Assembly (NCBI GenBank): GCA_031255095.1
Contig: JAIRTE010000015.1
Location: 1 to 56,854, forward strand
Length of the DNA stretch: 56,854 nt
Reading direction: 5' to 3'
From: Mycoplasmataceae bacterium
GTDB taxonomy: Bacteria; Bacillota_I; Bacilli_A; Mycoplasmatales; Mycoplasmoidaceae
Both the position numbers and the translations under genes were made by a program. The notes beneath the pieces are model-generated. The model searched no databases, had not been told where the DNA came from, and worked only from the letters and a program-made list of their open reading frames with translations. Positions 10,564-20,793 of this stretch are shown one piece after another. Each line of letters begins with the position of its first letter. Within the stretch, counting starts at the first letter, position 1.

Positions 10564-12405
10564 ATGTCATATATTCCACTATACCAAAAGTATAGACCTA
10601 AAAAATTTGCTGATGTTATTGGACAAGAAAATATAGTCAAAATATTATTAAATTCTATCAAGAATGATAAAATTGTTAATGCCTATATTTTTACTGGTTC
10701 AAAAGGTACTGGAAAAACATCAATTGCTAAAATTTTTGCAAAAGCAATTAATTGTTTAAACCCCAATAACGGTGATGCTTGTAATGAATGTGCTAATTGC
10801 AAATTAATCAATGAAAATAAAGCAGTGGATATTTTGGAATTGGATGCTGCTAGTAACAATGGTGTTGATGAAATGAGAAAAATCACAAGTGCTTGTAGCA
10901 CAGGAGCATTTGATTTAAAAAAGAAAGTATTTATTATTGATGAAGCACATATGCTAACCACTGCTGCATGGAATGCTTTATTAAAAACTGTTGAAGAAAC
11001 ACCTAAGCATATAGTTTTTATTTTTGCTACAACTGAATTTAATAAAATACCTGATACAATAAAATCTCGTTGTCAACAACACTTTTTTAATAAACTTAAT
11101 GCTTTGGAATTAGAAAAAGTAATTAAAAATGTTGTTAATAATGAACATATTAATATTGATATGGAATCAATTAAAATGATTTCAGAATTAGCTGATGGCG
11201 CAGCTAGAGATGCATTAACTATTACTGATCAATTAAATTTATACACTAATAGCAATATTGACATCAATTCAATTAATAAAATTTTTGGCTTATTGAATAA
11301 AAATACTATTGTTGAATTTATCAATAAAATCAAATATAAAGATATCGCTTTTATTAAAGAACAAACAGAAAAGTTTTCTATTTCTGGTGTAGATTTTATT
11401 TTATTAAGCAAAGAAATTGTCAATTTACTAATTAATAAAATGGTGTTTATTCAAACACAAAACGAAAAAATTGTTTCATACACAACTAAAATTTTAAATG
11501 ATATTATTTTAGATTTTAATGAATGTTTAGTTTTCATTGATAAAATGCAAAATACACTTTATAAAATGAAAAATAATTCAGAAAGTTTATTTATGTTTAA
11601 TTTAGCAATATTTGAAATAATGAATGAACTTAATAATATTAATGTTGTTAATCTCATTCCAACAGAAAAGAAAATTGTAATTAATACACCACCTTCACAA
11701 CCGATCGTTTCAAAACCAGTGGAAAATATCAAACCCATTGTTGAAAAACAAATTGTTACAAACAATATTGAACAAAAAATTAAAAAATCCTTTAAAGATT
11801 GTTATAGTACTAAAACAATCTTTGCATATAAACCTAATGAAAAAATAAATCCAATTGCTGCTGATGTTTTAAATTCTGAGCCAGTTGCAAATACTAAAAT
11901 TGAAAATAAGATTGTTGAAACAATCACAACTCCATCTGTAGCAGTTAATACCACCTCTCCAATCATTACATTTCCTAATATAATTGATACATTACTTTGT
12001 GATGTATATTTCAACAAAGATGAAGAAATGAAAAACTATTTTAATAAAAAACTTAATGAATTACAAAATAGTCCAAGTAATTTATTAAATTTTTTTAAAG
12101 AAGTAAATAATATAGAATTTGCTAGCAAAAATGGGGCAATTATATTATTTAATACTGAAGAAGATGCTAAAATTTTTAATATGAGATTTTTTAAATCTCA
12201 AAATAAGGAATTCATTTGAAAAGATATTGCTAAAATTTTTTCCCAACCAGTATATTTTGTCGCAATTAAAAAGGATAATATCGTTAACATTCAAAAGAAT
12301 TTAATTTTAAGTGAAGAAATTAAAAAGCAGTATACAATATATTGAGATAAAACAAAAATAAATTCTACAAAAAATAAAGCTTTATCACTTTTAGGTAAGT
12401 TTTAA
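10564..12405 (+). CDS. dnaX: DNA polymerase III subunits gamma/tau
   Basis: Clamp-loader ATPase, 613 residues. Walker A is GSKGTGKTS (about residue 45), the four zinc-binding Cys lie in CLNPNNGDACNECANC, Walker B is VFIIDEAHMLT, and SRCQQHFF is the arginine-finger region. After residue 360 a long Pro/Thr/Val-rich linker leads to a C-terminal tau-like domain that continues through TGA at 12217-12219 to TAA at 12403. No obvious slippery A-run marks a gamma frameshift. The protein loads the beta clamp and couples polymerase and helicase. Confidence 0.95.
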
Positions 12406-12443
12406 TTAAACACATTGACTATTTTAAGCAATAGCATAATTTT

Positions 12444-13085
12444 TTACATTGATTCATTTTTAACAAAATCGACAAATGCTTTTAAATTTTTATTATCTTG
12501 GTAATAATCAAGCAATTTATCAATCCATTTTGCTTGATCATTTATTTTTATACATCCAAGATTATTTTGTATTAAAATAGCATTGCAGAAAACAATTGAT
12601 GTACGTTTATTACAGTCATTAAACATTTGCATTTTACACATATCTGCCTGTAATTCAATAATATTTTCAAAAGTTGGTTTATTTTTTTTAGTTATCTCTT
12701 CAATACGTTCCTGATATTTTGTTGGTGGCAACAAAGGAGGTTTGTAATTCACACTATGAATATTTACATTTCTATCTCTTCAAAAACCTGTTTTTTCACC
12801 ATCTGTATGTTCACCAATTAATTTATTTAAATAAAGTGCATCACGTGCTTGAATTTTTCCATTATCAGCATTAATCAATTTTAAAACTGTTCTATATGCA
12901 TTTGTTAAATCAATGATAACTCAATATTCATAATCTCTATATTTATCTTTTACTTTTTCTAATTTATTAATAATTTCATGTGTTTGTCCACGTGTTATAG
13001 TGGGACATTCAATTTTGGCGATTGAATAAATATTATCAATCATATTGTTATATGCTTCTTGTACGAATTTGTTTTTAAATTCCAT
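12444..13085 (-). CDS. Fic/Doc-family protein with altered active-site motif
   Basis: Protein of 213 residues starting MEFKNKFVQEAYNN at ATG 13085. FWRDRNVNIHSVNYKPPLLPP is the Fic flap region, and the core motif is MQMFNDCNKRTSIVF, where Fic proteins normally have HPFxxGNGR or HPFxDGNKRT. The catalytic His is replaced by Met and the Gly by Cys, while the NKRT anion hole is kept. Fic enzymes transfer AMP or phosphate groups to target proteins; loss of the His predicts weak or no canonical transferase activity. No inhibitory helix or adjacent antitoxin gene is evident. It is read through two TGA codons. Confidence 0.75.
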
Positions 13086-13182
13086 TTTCTTTTATTTAAT
13101 AGTTTTATTATATTTTTTATTAAAGCAATATATACCAGATTTCAATAGTATAAATTGCTATAACTAAAAAAATAAAAGTCAA

Positions 13183-13214
13183 AGCTCTTTCAAAACTAAA
13201 TATATATAAATCCG
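13183..13214 (-). other. 16S precursor stem, 3' arm
   Basis: This 32-bp stretch is complementary to 14829-14860 with a single mismatch (31 of 32). The two arms bracket the 16S gene and would pair in the precursor to form the RNase III processing stem. Confidence 0.8.
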
Positions 13215-13309
13215 ACTATATTTGTATTTTACTAAAAATAAGGTTAAAATAAAAACATAGATTTTAAAAAAAGTACACAGAATATGTGTTATTGAAATAA
13301 CTCCATATG

Positions 13310-14826
<1,517 letters not shown>

Positions 14827-14828
14827 AA

Positions 14829-14860
14829 CGGATTTATATATATTTAGTTTTCAAAGAGCT
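14829..14860 (-). other. 16S precursor stem, 5' arm
   Basis: Complement of 13183-13214 (one mismatch). It contains GCTCTTTGAAAACT, a leader element commonly found before rRNA genes in low-GC Gram-positive relatives. It lies between the promoter and the mature 5' end. Confidence 0.8.
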
Positions 14861-14893
14861 AATATATCTAAATTAAATTACTTAGATATTTTT

Positions 14894-14921
14894 ATTATAA
14901 TAAAAAACCCTTAGTTTTCAA
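14894..14921 (-). promoter_or_regulatory. 16S rRNA promoter
   Basis: On the minus strand TTGAAA (14921-14916) and TATAAT (14899-14894) are separated by 16 nt. A start near 14887 would give a leader of about 60 nt that includes the 5' processing arm. Confidence 0.7.
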
Positions 14922-14998
14922 AATTGGGAAAAATTATTAGAGTAAAATGAAAAATATTTTAATATACTATGTGGCAAATAAGCTGATACAATAAATAT

Positions 14999-15331
14999 TT
15001 AAACTATATTATTTCTTTCCAATTTTGATTCTACAGCATCCAATCTTCGCTCAACGGCATCAAGTCTTTTTTCTACAGCATCCAATCTTTTTTCAATAGC
15101 ATCCAGTCTTACTTCAATTCTTGCAATAGTTGGCAAAAATACATTATCAACAAATTCTTTGAACCAAACTGGTTGTTTATTTCTCCTATGATGCTTTTTC
15201 GGTTTCTTATGACCAGTAACTCCTTCACCGACTTTTTCAAATTGAACAGTCATTTCAGTACCTTCCTTGATTGGTTTACCACTTATTCTGGTTATCACAA
15301 ACTTTGCCACTCTTCCAAAAAATCTCTTCAT
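14999..15331 (-). CDS. Coiled-coil heptad protein, copy 1
   Basis: Protein of 110 residues: MKRFFGRVAKFVITRIS, a short Gly/Glu segment, a basic linker (HKKPKKHHRRNK), PVWFKEFVDNVFLPTIARIE, then heptads RLDAIEK, RLDAVEK, RLDAVER. The heptads place V/L/I at a and d positions, giving a parallel coiled coil. It shares the first 90 residues with the next gene and the PxWFKxFVD block with 9188-9787. The 21-bp units at about 15031-15110 are nearly identical, so length variation is likely. There is no signal peptide; the basic N-terminus might bind membrane or nucleic acid. Function unknown. Confidence 0.7.
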   Translation of the reverse strand: MKRFFGRVAKFVITRISGKPIKEGTEMTVQFEKVGEGVTGHKKPKKHHRRNKQPVWFKEFVDNVFLPTIARIEVRLDAIEKRLDAVEKRLDAVERRLDAVESKLERNNIV

Positions 15332-15374
15332 AGGTAATTATAGTTAGTTTTATGTTAAATAGACTGTAAAAATC

Positions 15375-15728
15375 TTAAACTATGTTATTTCGTTTCAAAC
15401 AATTTTTAATATTTGAAATGTCATTTTCCACTGTATTCAATCTATCTTTAATTTCAGCAATGTCCTTTGAATGCTGATTAAGTAAAGCAGTATGTTCAGC
15501 TAAAGTAGCTTTAATTTCAGCAATAGTTGGCAAAAATACATTATCAACAAATTCTTTGAATCATGCTGGTTGTTTATTTCTCCTATGATGTTTTTTAGTT
15601 TTCTTATGACCAGTAACTCCTTCATTGACCTTTTCAAACTGAACAGTCATTTCAGTACCTTCTTTGATTGGTTTACCACTTATTCTGGTTATCACAAACT
15701 TTGCCACTCTTCCAAAAAATCTCTTCAT
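15375..15728 (-). CDS. Coiled-coil heptad protein, copy 2
   Basis: Protein of 117 residues, a tandem paralog of the preceding gene. Residues 1-75 are almost identical (MKRFFGRVAKFVITRISGKP, VNEGVTGHKKTKKHHRRNK, PAWFKEFVDNVFLPTIA), with W encoded by TGA. The C-terminal coiled coil is different and not a simple repeat: EIKATLAEHTALLNQHSKD then IKDRLNTVENDISNIKNCLK. It ends in the same RNNIV as copy 1, so the middle was exchanged between conserved ends. It lies 43 bp upstream of copy 1 on the same strand, likely co-transcribed from a promoter near 15834-15860. Confidence 0.68.
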
Positions 15729-15833
15729 AGATGATTATAGTTATTCCCTTCCTCCTTTCTCAAACAAAGCATTTAGAAAATCTAAAATGTTTTGTTTTAA
15801 AACTAATTTGAAATTGATTTTATTGTTTATTCT

Positions 15834-15854
15834 TTCCATACCTATACTACAAGA
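15834..15854. repeat. Left arm of a perfect 21-bp inverted repeat
   Basis: Begins TTCCATACCTATACTACAAG; its reverse complement recurs exactly at 16206-16226. On the minus strand it reads TTGTAGTATAGGTATGG facing the coiled-coil genes, and contains a -10-like TAGTAT. The 351 bp between the arms carry no gene but do hold a 9-bp hairpin at 15895-15915 and two operator-like palindromes. Confidence 0.9.
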
Positions 15855-16087
15855 AAAACGGCAAAAAACGGACAATTTTTTTGGAAAAATTTTATTACTT
15901 ATCAAAGATAAGTAAAAATGTATGATTTTTTAATATTTTCTAAAATTTGCGGACACTTTTAATGTTTTTAAATTTAGATTAATCAAAAATATTTTTTAGT
16001 TAGTCAAATGCTCCAAAATATGACCCACTTTTTTGGTGCATTTTTTAGGCCATGTTTGATGTTGTGCTGAGGAGAAAAAAAATTTAA

Positions 16088-16104
16088 TATATACTATGTA
16101 TATA
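16088..16104. promoter_or_regulatory. Palindromic operator-like site 1
   Basis: TATATACTATGTATATA: 7-bp arms TATATAC/GTATATA around a 3-nt centre. A second copy lies 44 bp downstream, and a looser relative (TATATACCATGTATAAA) is near 23791. Such spaced identical palindromes suggest a dimeric DNA-binding protein. Confidence 0.5.
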
Positions 16105-16131
16105 TTACAAAAATTTTTTAAAAATTTTAGT

Positions 16132-16148
16132 TATATACTACGTATATA
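16132..16148. promoter_or_regulatory. Palindromic operator-like site 2
   Basis: TATATACTACGTATATA, the same arms as site 1 with one change in the centre. It lies about 40 bp upstream of the ruvA -35 box, in reach for activator or repressor action. Confidence 0.5.
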
Positions 16149-16187
16149 AAAGCAAATTTATTTTTACACTTTTTCCTATAGAAAATT

Positions 16188-16216
16188 TTGCTCAAAAATA
16201 GCAAATCTTGTAGTAT
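16188..16216 (+). promoter_or_regulatory. Promoter of the ruvA-ruvB unit
   Basis: TTGCTC (16188-16193) and TAGTAT (16211-16216) with 17-nt spacing. The -10 falls inside the right arm of the inverted repeat. A GGAAGGAGG ribosome binding site at 16223-16231 precedes the ruvA ATG by 9 nt. Confidence 0.55.
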
Positions 16217-16226
16217 AGGTATGGAA
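16206..16226. repeat. Right arm of a perfect 21-bp inverted repeat
   Basis: Exact reverse complement of 15834-15854, ending in the sequence that becomes the ruvA ribosome binding site (GGTATGGAAGGAGG). See the left arm. Confidence 0.9.
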
Positions 16227-16240
16227 GGAGGTAAGAAATA

Positions 16241-16816
16241 ATGTATCAGTACATGTTAGGAAAAATCATTTCTAATAACTCAAAAACAATCGTATTTGAG
16301 AATAATTACATTGGTTATGTAATCAACATCATTAGAAGTGAAATGTTTGAAATAGGAAAAGTGAAAAAAGTATTTCTATACAAGCATTTATTCTTAAATA
16401 ATAAAAATAAAATTGTTGAGGAATTGTATGGATTTAATACTTATGAGGAGAAGGAATTTTTTATTCAATTGCTTCATATGACTGGAATTGGTGTTAAAAC
16501 TGCAATGGCAATTTGTGTCCTTGATATTCAATTAATGAAAAAATTAATTATCAATAATGACACTGAAGGTTTGATTAATTTAGGAATAAGCGACAAAAAT
16601 GCAAACATCATATGTAGTGAATACAAAGTAAGCAAAAAAGAGATCAAGGAACAATCTATGCCATTGTTAAGTGATTTAATTTCAGCTCTAAAAAATTTAG
16701 GTTATAACAAAGCAGAAATTGAATATGCAACTAAAACTGTTTCATTTAACCAGAATGACTTGAGTTTGTTGATTTCTACTGCTATAAAAAATATTTCAAG
16801 CAAATATGGACAATAA
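16241..16816 (+). CDS. ruvA: Holliday junction branch migration protein RuvA
   Basis: Protein of 191 residues. The N-terminal OB-fold (YMLGKIISNNSKTIVFENNYIGYVI) and the HhH motif region GVKTAMAICVLD are visible, and the C-terminal domain III ends KNLGYNKAEIEYA, the RuvB contact. The ATG at 16241 has a strong GGAGG site. It overlaps ruvB by 11 bp, implying coupled translation. RuvA tetramers bind the four-way junction and load RuvB hexamers. Confidence 0.92.
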   Translation: MYQYMLGKIISNNSKTIVFENNYIGYVINIIRSEMFEIGKVKKVFLYKHLFLNNKNKIVEELYGFNTYEEKEFFIQLLHMTGIGVKTAMAICVLDIQLMKKLIINNDTEGLINLGISDKNANIICSEYKVSKKEIKEQSMPLLSDLISALKNLGYNKAEIEYATKTVSFNQNDLSLLISTAIKNISSKYGQ

Positions 16817-17738
16817 AATTAATTTTAGACCTCAGACATTCGAGGAATTTTATGGGAATGAAGAAATAGTTGACAACTTGAAAATTTTCATTCATTCAGC
16901 AAAACTTAAAAAAACATGTATTGATCATACATTGATTTATGGTTTGCCAGGTACTGGTAAAACAACTTTAGCCTCATTAATTTCTGCAGAAATGAATAAA
17001 AAAATTAAAATTATCCAAGGCAATAATATTCAAAAAAATTCTGATATTATCAATTTGGTGTTGTCATTAAACGAGGGCGATATTTTATTTATAGATGAAA
17101 TACATGCAATCAACCAAGCATGTATTGAAATATTCTATTCAGTAATGGAAGATTTTGCAATTGATATTAACATTGGAAAGGATTTTAATTCCAAAACAAC
17201 TAGAATCAATATTCCACATTTTACCTTGATTGGCGCTACGACAATTTTAGGAAAAATACAACAACCATTTCAAGATCGTTTTGGTATTATGCTTTTTATC
17301 AAGCAATATGATGAAAGAGCAATATTTAAAATTTTGAATAATATTTGTAAGAAGATTTCACTTAATTTAACAGAAAATGAAATCAATAAAGTCGTACAGC
17401 ATTCAAAATTAATACCACGTATTGCCATAAGATTAATTAAAAGAATTGAGGATTTTCGAAACTATGATCCTACAATTAGTGTAGATGAAATATTTACAAA
17501 ATTAAAAATTTTTGAAAATGGAATCGATTGTGAAGATATTCATTATTTAAAGAAATTACAAAATTTTAATTACCCAATTGGTATTAAAACTATTTCTCAA
17601 GCTACTGAAATAGACATCAATACTTTGGAGACAAAAATTGAACCATTTTTAATGCGTAATTGTTATATTGAAAAAACAAATTTGGGTAGGAAAATTACTA
17701 ATTCTGGTATTAATTTAATAAAAAAAATTATTGAATAA
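16806..17738 (+). CDS. ruvB: Holliday junction helicase RuvB
   Basis: AAA+ motor of 310 residues, near the short end for the family. Walker A is GLPGTGKTT (about residue 44), Walker B LFIDEIHAI, sensor 1 FTLIGATT, and the arginine finger region is PFQDRFGI. The C-terminal winged helix (GIKTISQATEIDINTLETKIEPFL) is kept. It starts inside ruvA and its stop abuts the gatC region. Confidence 0.95.
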   Translation: MDNKINFRPQTFEEFYGNEEIVDNLKIFIHSAKLKKTCIDHTLIYGLPGTGKTTLASLISAEMNKKIKIIQGNNIQKNSDIINLVLSLNEGDILFIDEIHAINQACIEIFYSVMEDFAIDINIGKDFNSKTTRINIPHFTLIGATTILGKIQQPFQDRFGIMLFIKQYDERAIFKILNNICKKISLNLTENEINKVVQHSKLIPRIAIRLIKRIEDFRNYDPTISVDEIFTKLKIFENGIDCEDIHYLKKLQNFNYPIGIKTISQATEIDINTLETKIEPFLMRNCYIEKTNLGRKITNSGINLIKKIIE

Positions 17739-17759
17739 ATGTATAAATTATTAATAATT

Positions 17760-17765
17760 TATAAT
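17760..17765 (+). promoter_or_regulatory. -10 box before gatC
   Basis: TATAAT 6 nt before the ATG at 17772, the same spacing as at dnaX. It suggests that gatCAB-lepA can be transcribed as leaderless mRNA independently of ruvAB. Confidence 0.45.
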
Positions 17766-17771
17766 TATGTT

Positions 17772-18071
17772 ATGGAGTTTAGTATTAGCAAATTAATATC
17801 AAATTTTAACAATGACATTAATGATATTAGTTCTGCACTTGGTATTAATAATACAAATCTAAAATTTGATATTGGAATATTTTTTGATAAGACAATCAAC
17901 AAAATTGTCAATTTTAATCCTGAGGAATTAAATAATTTAACACCAATGGAATACATGTATGAAATTGGTGAACCAATTATTGTAGAATCAGTTAATAATA
18001 ATCTAAATGTTTTAGATCAGGCAAAAAAAACTAATGAATTTGTTATTTTTGAAAAAAATTGTGAAAAGTAA
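17772..18071 (+). CDS. gatC: Asp/Glu-tRNA amidotransferase subunit C
   Basis: Protein of 99 residues (MEFSISKLISNFNNDI). Weakly conserved, but its size, its position directly before gatA-gatB and a hydrophobic pattern with a C-terminal extended part (IGEPIIVESVNNNLNVLDQAK) fit GatC, the belt that holds GatA and GatB together. I chose ATG 17772 because TATAAT lies 6 nt upstream; an in-frame ATG at 17739, directly after the ruvB stop, is the alternative and adds 11 residues. Confidence 0.65.
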   Translation: MEFSISKLISNFNNDINDISSALGINNTNLKFDIGIFFDKTINKIVNFNPEELNNLTPMEYMYEIGEPIIVESVNNNLNVLDQAKKTNEFVIFEKNCEK

Positions 18072-19368
18072 TATTTTAGAAATTAATAAATACACCACTG
18101 AAGACATTAAAAATACTATTCTTTCACGTTATGAAAAATATAAAAATTTAAATTCTACTATTACATTTTTAGGTAATAATATTAATTTTAATAATAAAAC
18201 AAATGCTTTAAATAATGTTCCATATTCTTTGAAAGATATTATTATTACTGAATCTATATTAACCACTGCTGGTAGCAAATATTACTCAAATTTTATACCT
18301 AAATATAATGCCGAATTATATGATATATTACAAAATACTGGTGCAGTATTAATTGGTAAAGACAGCTGCGATGAATTCGCAAGTGGAGGAAGTGGTAAAG
18401 AAAATTTTGCAATTAATGAAAATGTTGTTAAAAATTTTCACAATTCATTAAAAACAACTGCTGGTAGCAGTTCAGGCAGTTGCAATAAAGTTGCAAGTGG
18501 TGAGGTAGTTTTTGCTATTACCACAGATAGTATTGATTCTACAAGAATACCAGCAGCTTATTGTGGTATTGTTGGTTTTAAACCAACTTATGGCTCAATT
18601 AGTAGACATGGTATATTCCAATTTATATCTTCAATGGATACTGTTGGTATTGCTGCACAATATGTTAAAGATGTGGAAATTGTTGCTAAAGAATTATTTA
18701 AAAAGAGTAGTAAAGATTTTACATCAATTGAAAATTCAATTTCTGATATTTCTAAACCTGAGCATGTTAATTTTGTTATTTTTAATGAATTTAAACAATA
18801 CATACCATCTTTTTTAATTGACAAATTAATCGAGTTAGGACATAATATTGAATATATTAATTTAAATAAAGAAATAGCTGAAATTTCTAATCATATCTAT
18901 CCAATTATTGCCTACCCAGAAATGGTTTTGAATCATGAACTTGATACTTCAATTCAAGTGAATGATCAAAATACAAACAGAAATAATGGCTACAGCAATA
19001 AATTTAAAACAAGAATTATTTTAGGGCAATATATCATAGAAAAAATACCAAATATATTAGAAAAAGCTAAGAAAATTAGAAATTTAATAAAAAATTATTT
19101 GGACAATATTACAACTAATAAAATTATTTTAACTCCAAGTTTTATAAAAGAAATTCCAAACATTACTGATGCTACAGAAAATGATTTAGTTGATGGAGTA
19201 ATTAAGTTATGCAATTACAATGGTGGTCCATCTATTGTTTTGCCATATTATGAAGAGAATAAGATTAAATCGCTTTGTTTAATTGGTAAAATAAAATCTG
19301 ATCAAGAAGTATTGAATACTGCTTTATTATTAGAAGAAATTTTAAATTTTGAACAAAAAAATTCTTGA
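18034..19368 (+). CDS. gatA: Asp/Glu-tRNA amidotransferase subunit A
   Basis: Amidase-signature subunit, 444 residues, that releases ammonia from glutamine for conversion of Glu-tRNA(Gln) to Gln-tRNA(Gln). The catalytic Lys is in VPYSLKDIII; TTAGSSSGSCNKVASG holds the cis-Ser and TTDSIDSTRIPAAYCG the nucleophilic Ser. The usual GGSSGGSA and SDTGGS strings are altered to AGSSSGSC and TDSIDS, but the Ser residues stay in place. The start could be ATG 18034 (38-bp overlap with gatC) or GTG 18061 (11-bp overlap, giving VKSNILEI). Confidence 0.9.
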   Translation: MNLLFLKKIVKSNILEINKYTTEDIKNTILSRYEKYKNLNSTITFLGNNINFNNKTNALNNVPYSLKDIIITESILTTAGSKYYSNFIPKYNAELYDILQNTGAVLIGKDSCDEFASGGSGKENFAINENVVKNFHNSLKTTAGSSSGSCNKVASGEVVFAITTDSIDSTRIPAAYCGIVGFKPTYGSISRHGIFQFISSMDTVGIAAQYVKDVEIVAKELFKKSSKDFTSIENSISDISKPEHVNFVIFNEFKQYIPSFLIDKLIELGHNIEYINLNKEIAEISNHIYPIIAYPEMVLNHELDTSIQVNDQNTNRNNGYSNKFKTRIILGQYIIEKIPNILEKAKKIRNLIKNYLDNITTNKIILTPSFIKEIPNITDATENDLVDGVIKLCNYNGGPSIVLPYYEENKIKSLCLIGKIKSDQEVLNTALLLEEILNFEQKNS

Positions 19369-19391
19369 ATTAGGAAGGAGGAAGTAAATTA

Positions 19392-20789
19392 ATGTCTGAT
19401 TATAAAGTAACAATTGGAATTGAAATCCATGCTGAAATAAATACTAAAACAAAAATGTTTACTAATTCAAAGAATTCTTTCTTCGATAAGGTAAATACCA
19501 ATATTAATGAATATGATGTTGCTTTGCCAGGTTCATTGCCTATAGTTAATATGAATGTAGTAGATAATGCTATTAGTTTAGCATACGCATTAAATATGCA
19601 AATTGACCATATTTTAAAATTTGATCGTAAGCCATACCGACACTATGATTTGCCAAAAGGTTTTCAAATAACTCAATTTTTTCATCCAATTGCTACAAAT
19701 GGTTTTGTAGAAACAAAAACCAAAAAAATTGGAATTGAAGAATTTCATATTGAAGAAGATACTGCTAAAGCAATTATTGAAAATGATATTGTTAAATTAG
19801 ACTACAACCGTAGTGGTGTTCCATTAATTGAAATTGTTTCAAAACCAGAAATATATTCTGCTTTCGAAGCTGTTGAATATTTAAAAGAAATTAAAGCAAT
19901 TTTAACATTTTTAAATATTTGTGATGGTAAATTAGAAAATGGTAGTATGCGTGCTGATGTTAATATTTCAATTGACAAAGAAGAATATTGTAAGGGACAG
20001 AGAGTTGAAATAAAAAATTTGAATTCTTTCAACAATGTGGAAAAAGCTATTGAATTTGAAATTTCTAGACAAAAAGAATTATTAGAAAATAATCAAGAAG
20101 TTTTATTTGAAACTAGAATGTGAAATGAAAAAATAAATCAAACAATTGCCATGAGAAAAAAACAACTTTATAATTATTTACCTGAACCAAATATTACACC
20201 AATAAACATTTCTAATAGATTAGAAAATATTAAACAAAAAATGCCTAAATTACCAAAACAAATTAAAGAAGAATTAAAAAATTCTAATGTAAGTGAAAAT
20301 TACATTGATATTTTAATTGCTGATTATTCGATTTTTAAAGTTTTTGATAAAATTTCTAAGGCAACAAATAACCCTACTCTAACTTCTTCTTGAGTGATTG
20401 TAGAATTATTAGGCAAGATTAAAAAAGATAATATTAAAATTGAAGATATTAGTGAAAAAGATGTTACCAATTTAATCGAAATTATTCTTTTGTTAACACA
20501 AAATAAAATTAGTACAAAACAAGCAAAAGATTTATTTGAAGAATCATATAAATCAAAAACAAGTCCAAATGAATTGGCTAAAAATTTGAAACCTGTTATT
20601 AGTGATGAAAATATATTAACTAATATCATTAACAACATTATTACAAATAATGAAAATGTTAAAAAAATGTTGGCTGAACGACCTGAAAGAGCAATTGGTG
20701 GTATTGTTGGTTTAGTAATGAAGGAAACAAATGGTTGTGCTGACCCTAAAATTACCAATATGTTAATTGCAAAATTAATTAAAAGATAA
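19392..20789 (+). CDS. gatB: Asp/Glu-tRNA amidotransferase subunit B
   Basis: Protein of 465 residues that binds tRNA and phosphorylates the aminoacyl carboxylate. Hallmarks are IGIEIHAEINTKTKMF, RKPYRHYDLPKGFQITQF and SMRADVNISI, and the C-terminal YqeY-like tail ends PERAIGGIVGLVMKETNGCADPKITNMLI. The frame needs TGA Trp at 20121 and 20391. A strong GGAAGGAGG site lies upstream of ATG 19392. It follows gatA by 23 bp and precedes lepA by 4 bp. Confidence 0.95.
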
Positions 20790-20793
20790 TTTT

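Noticed and set aside
11799-12400. Programmed frameshift for the gamma form of DnaX
   Set aside because: No A6G-type slippery site with a following hairpin was found; A-runs here are ordinary Lys codons.
15664-15915. Plus-strand frame of 83 codons upstream of ruvA
   Set aside because: It overlaps the coiled-coil gene antisense and crosses the inverted repeat; no protein character.
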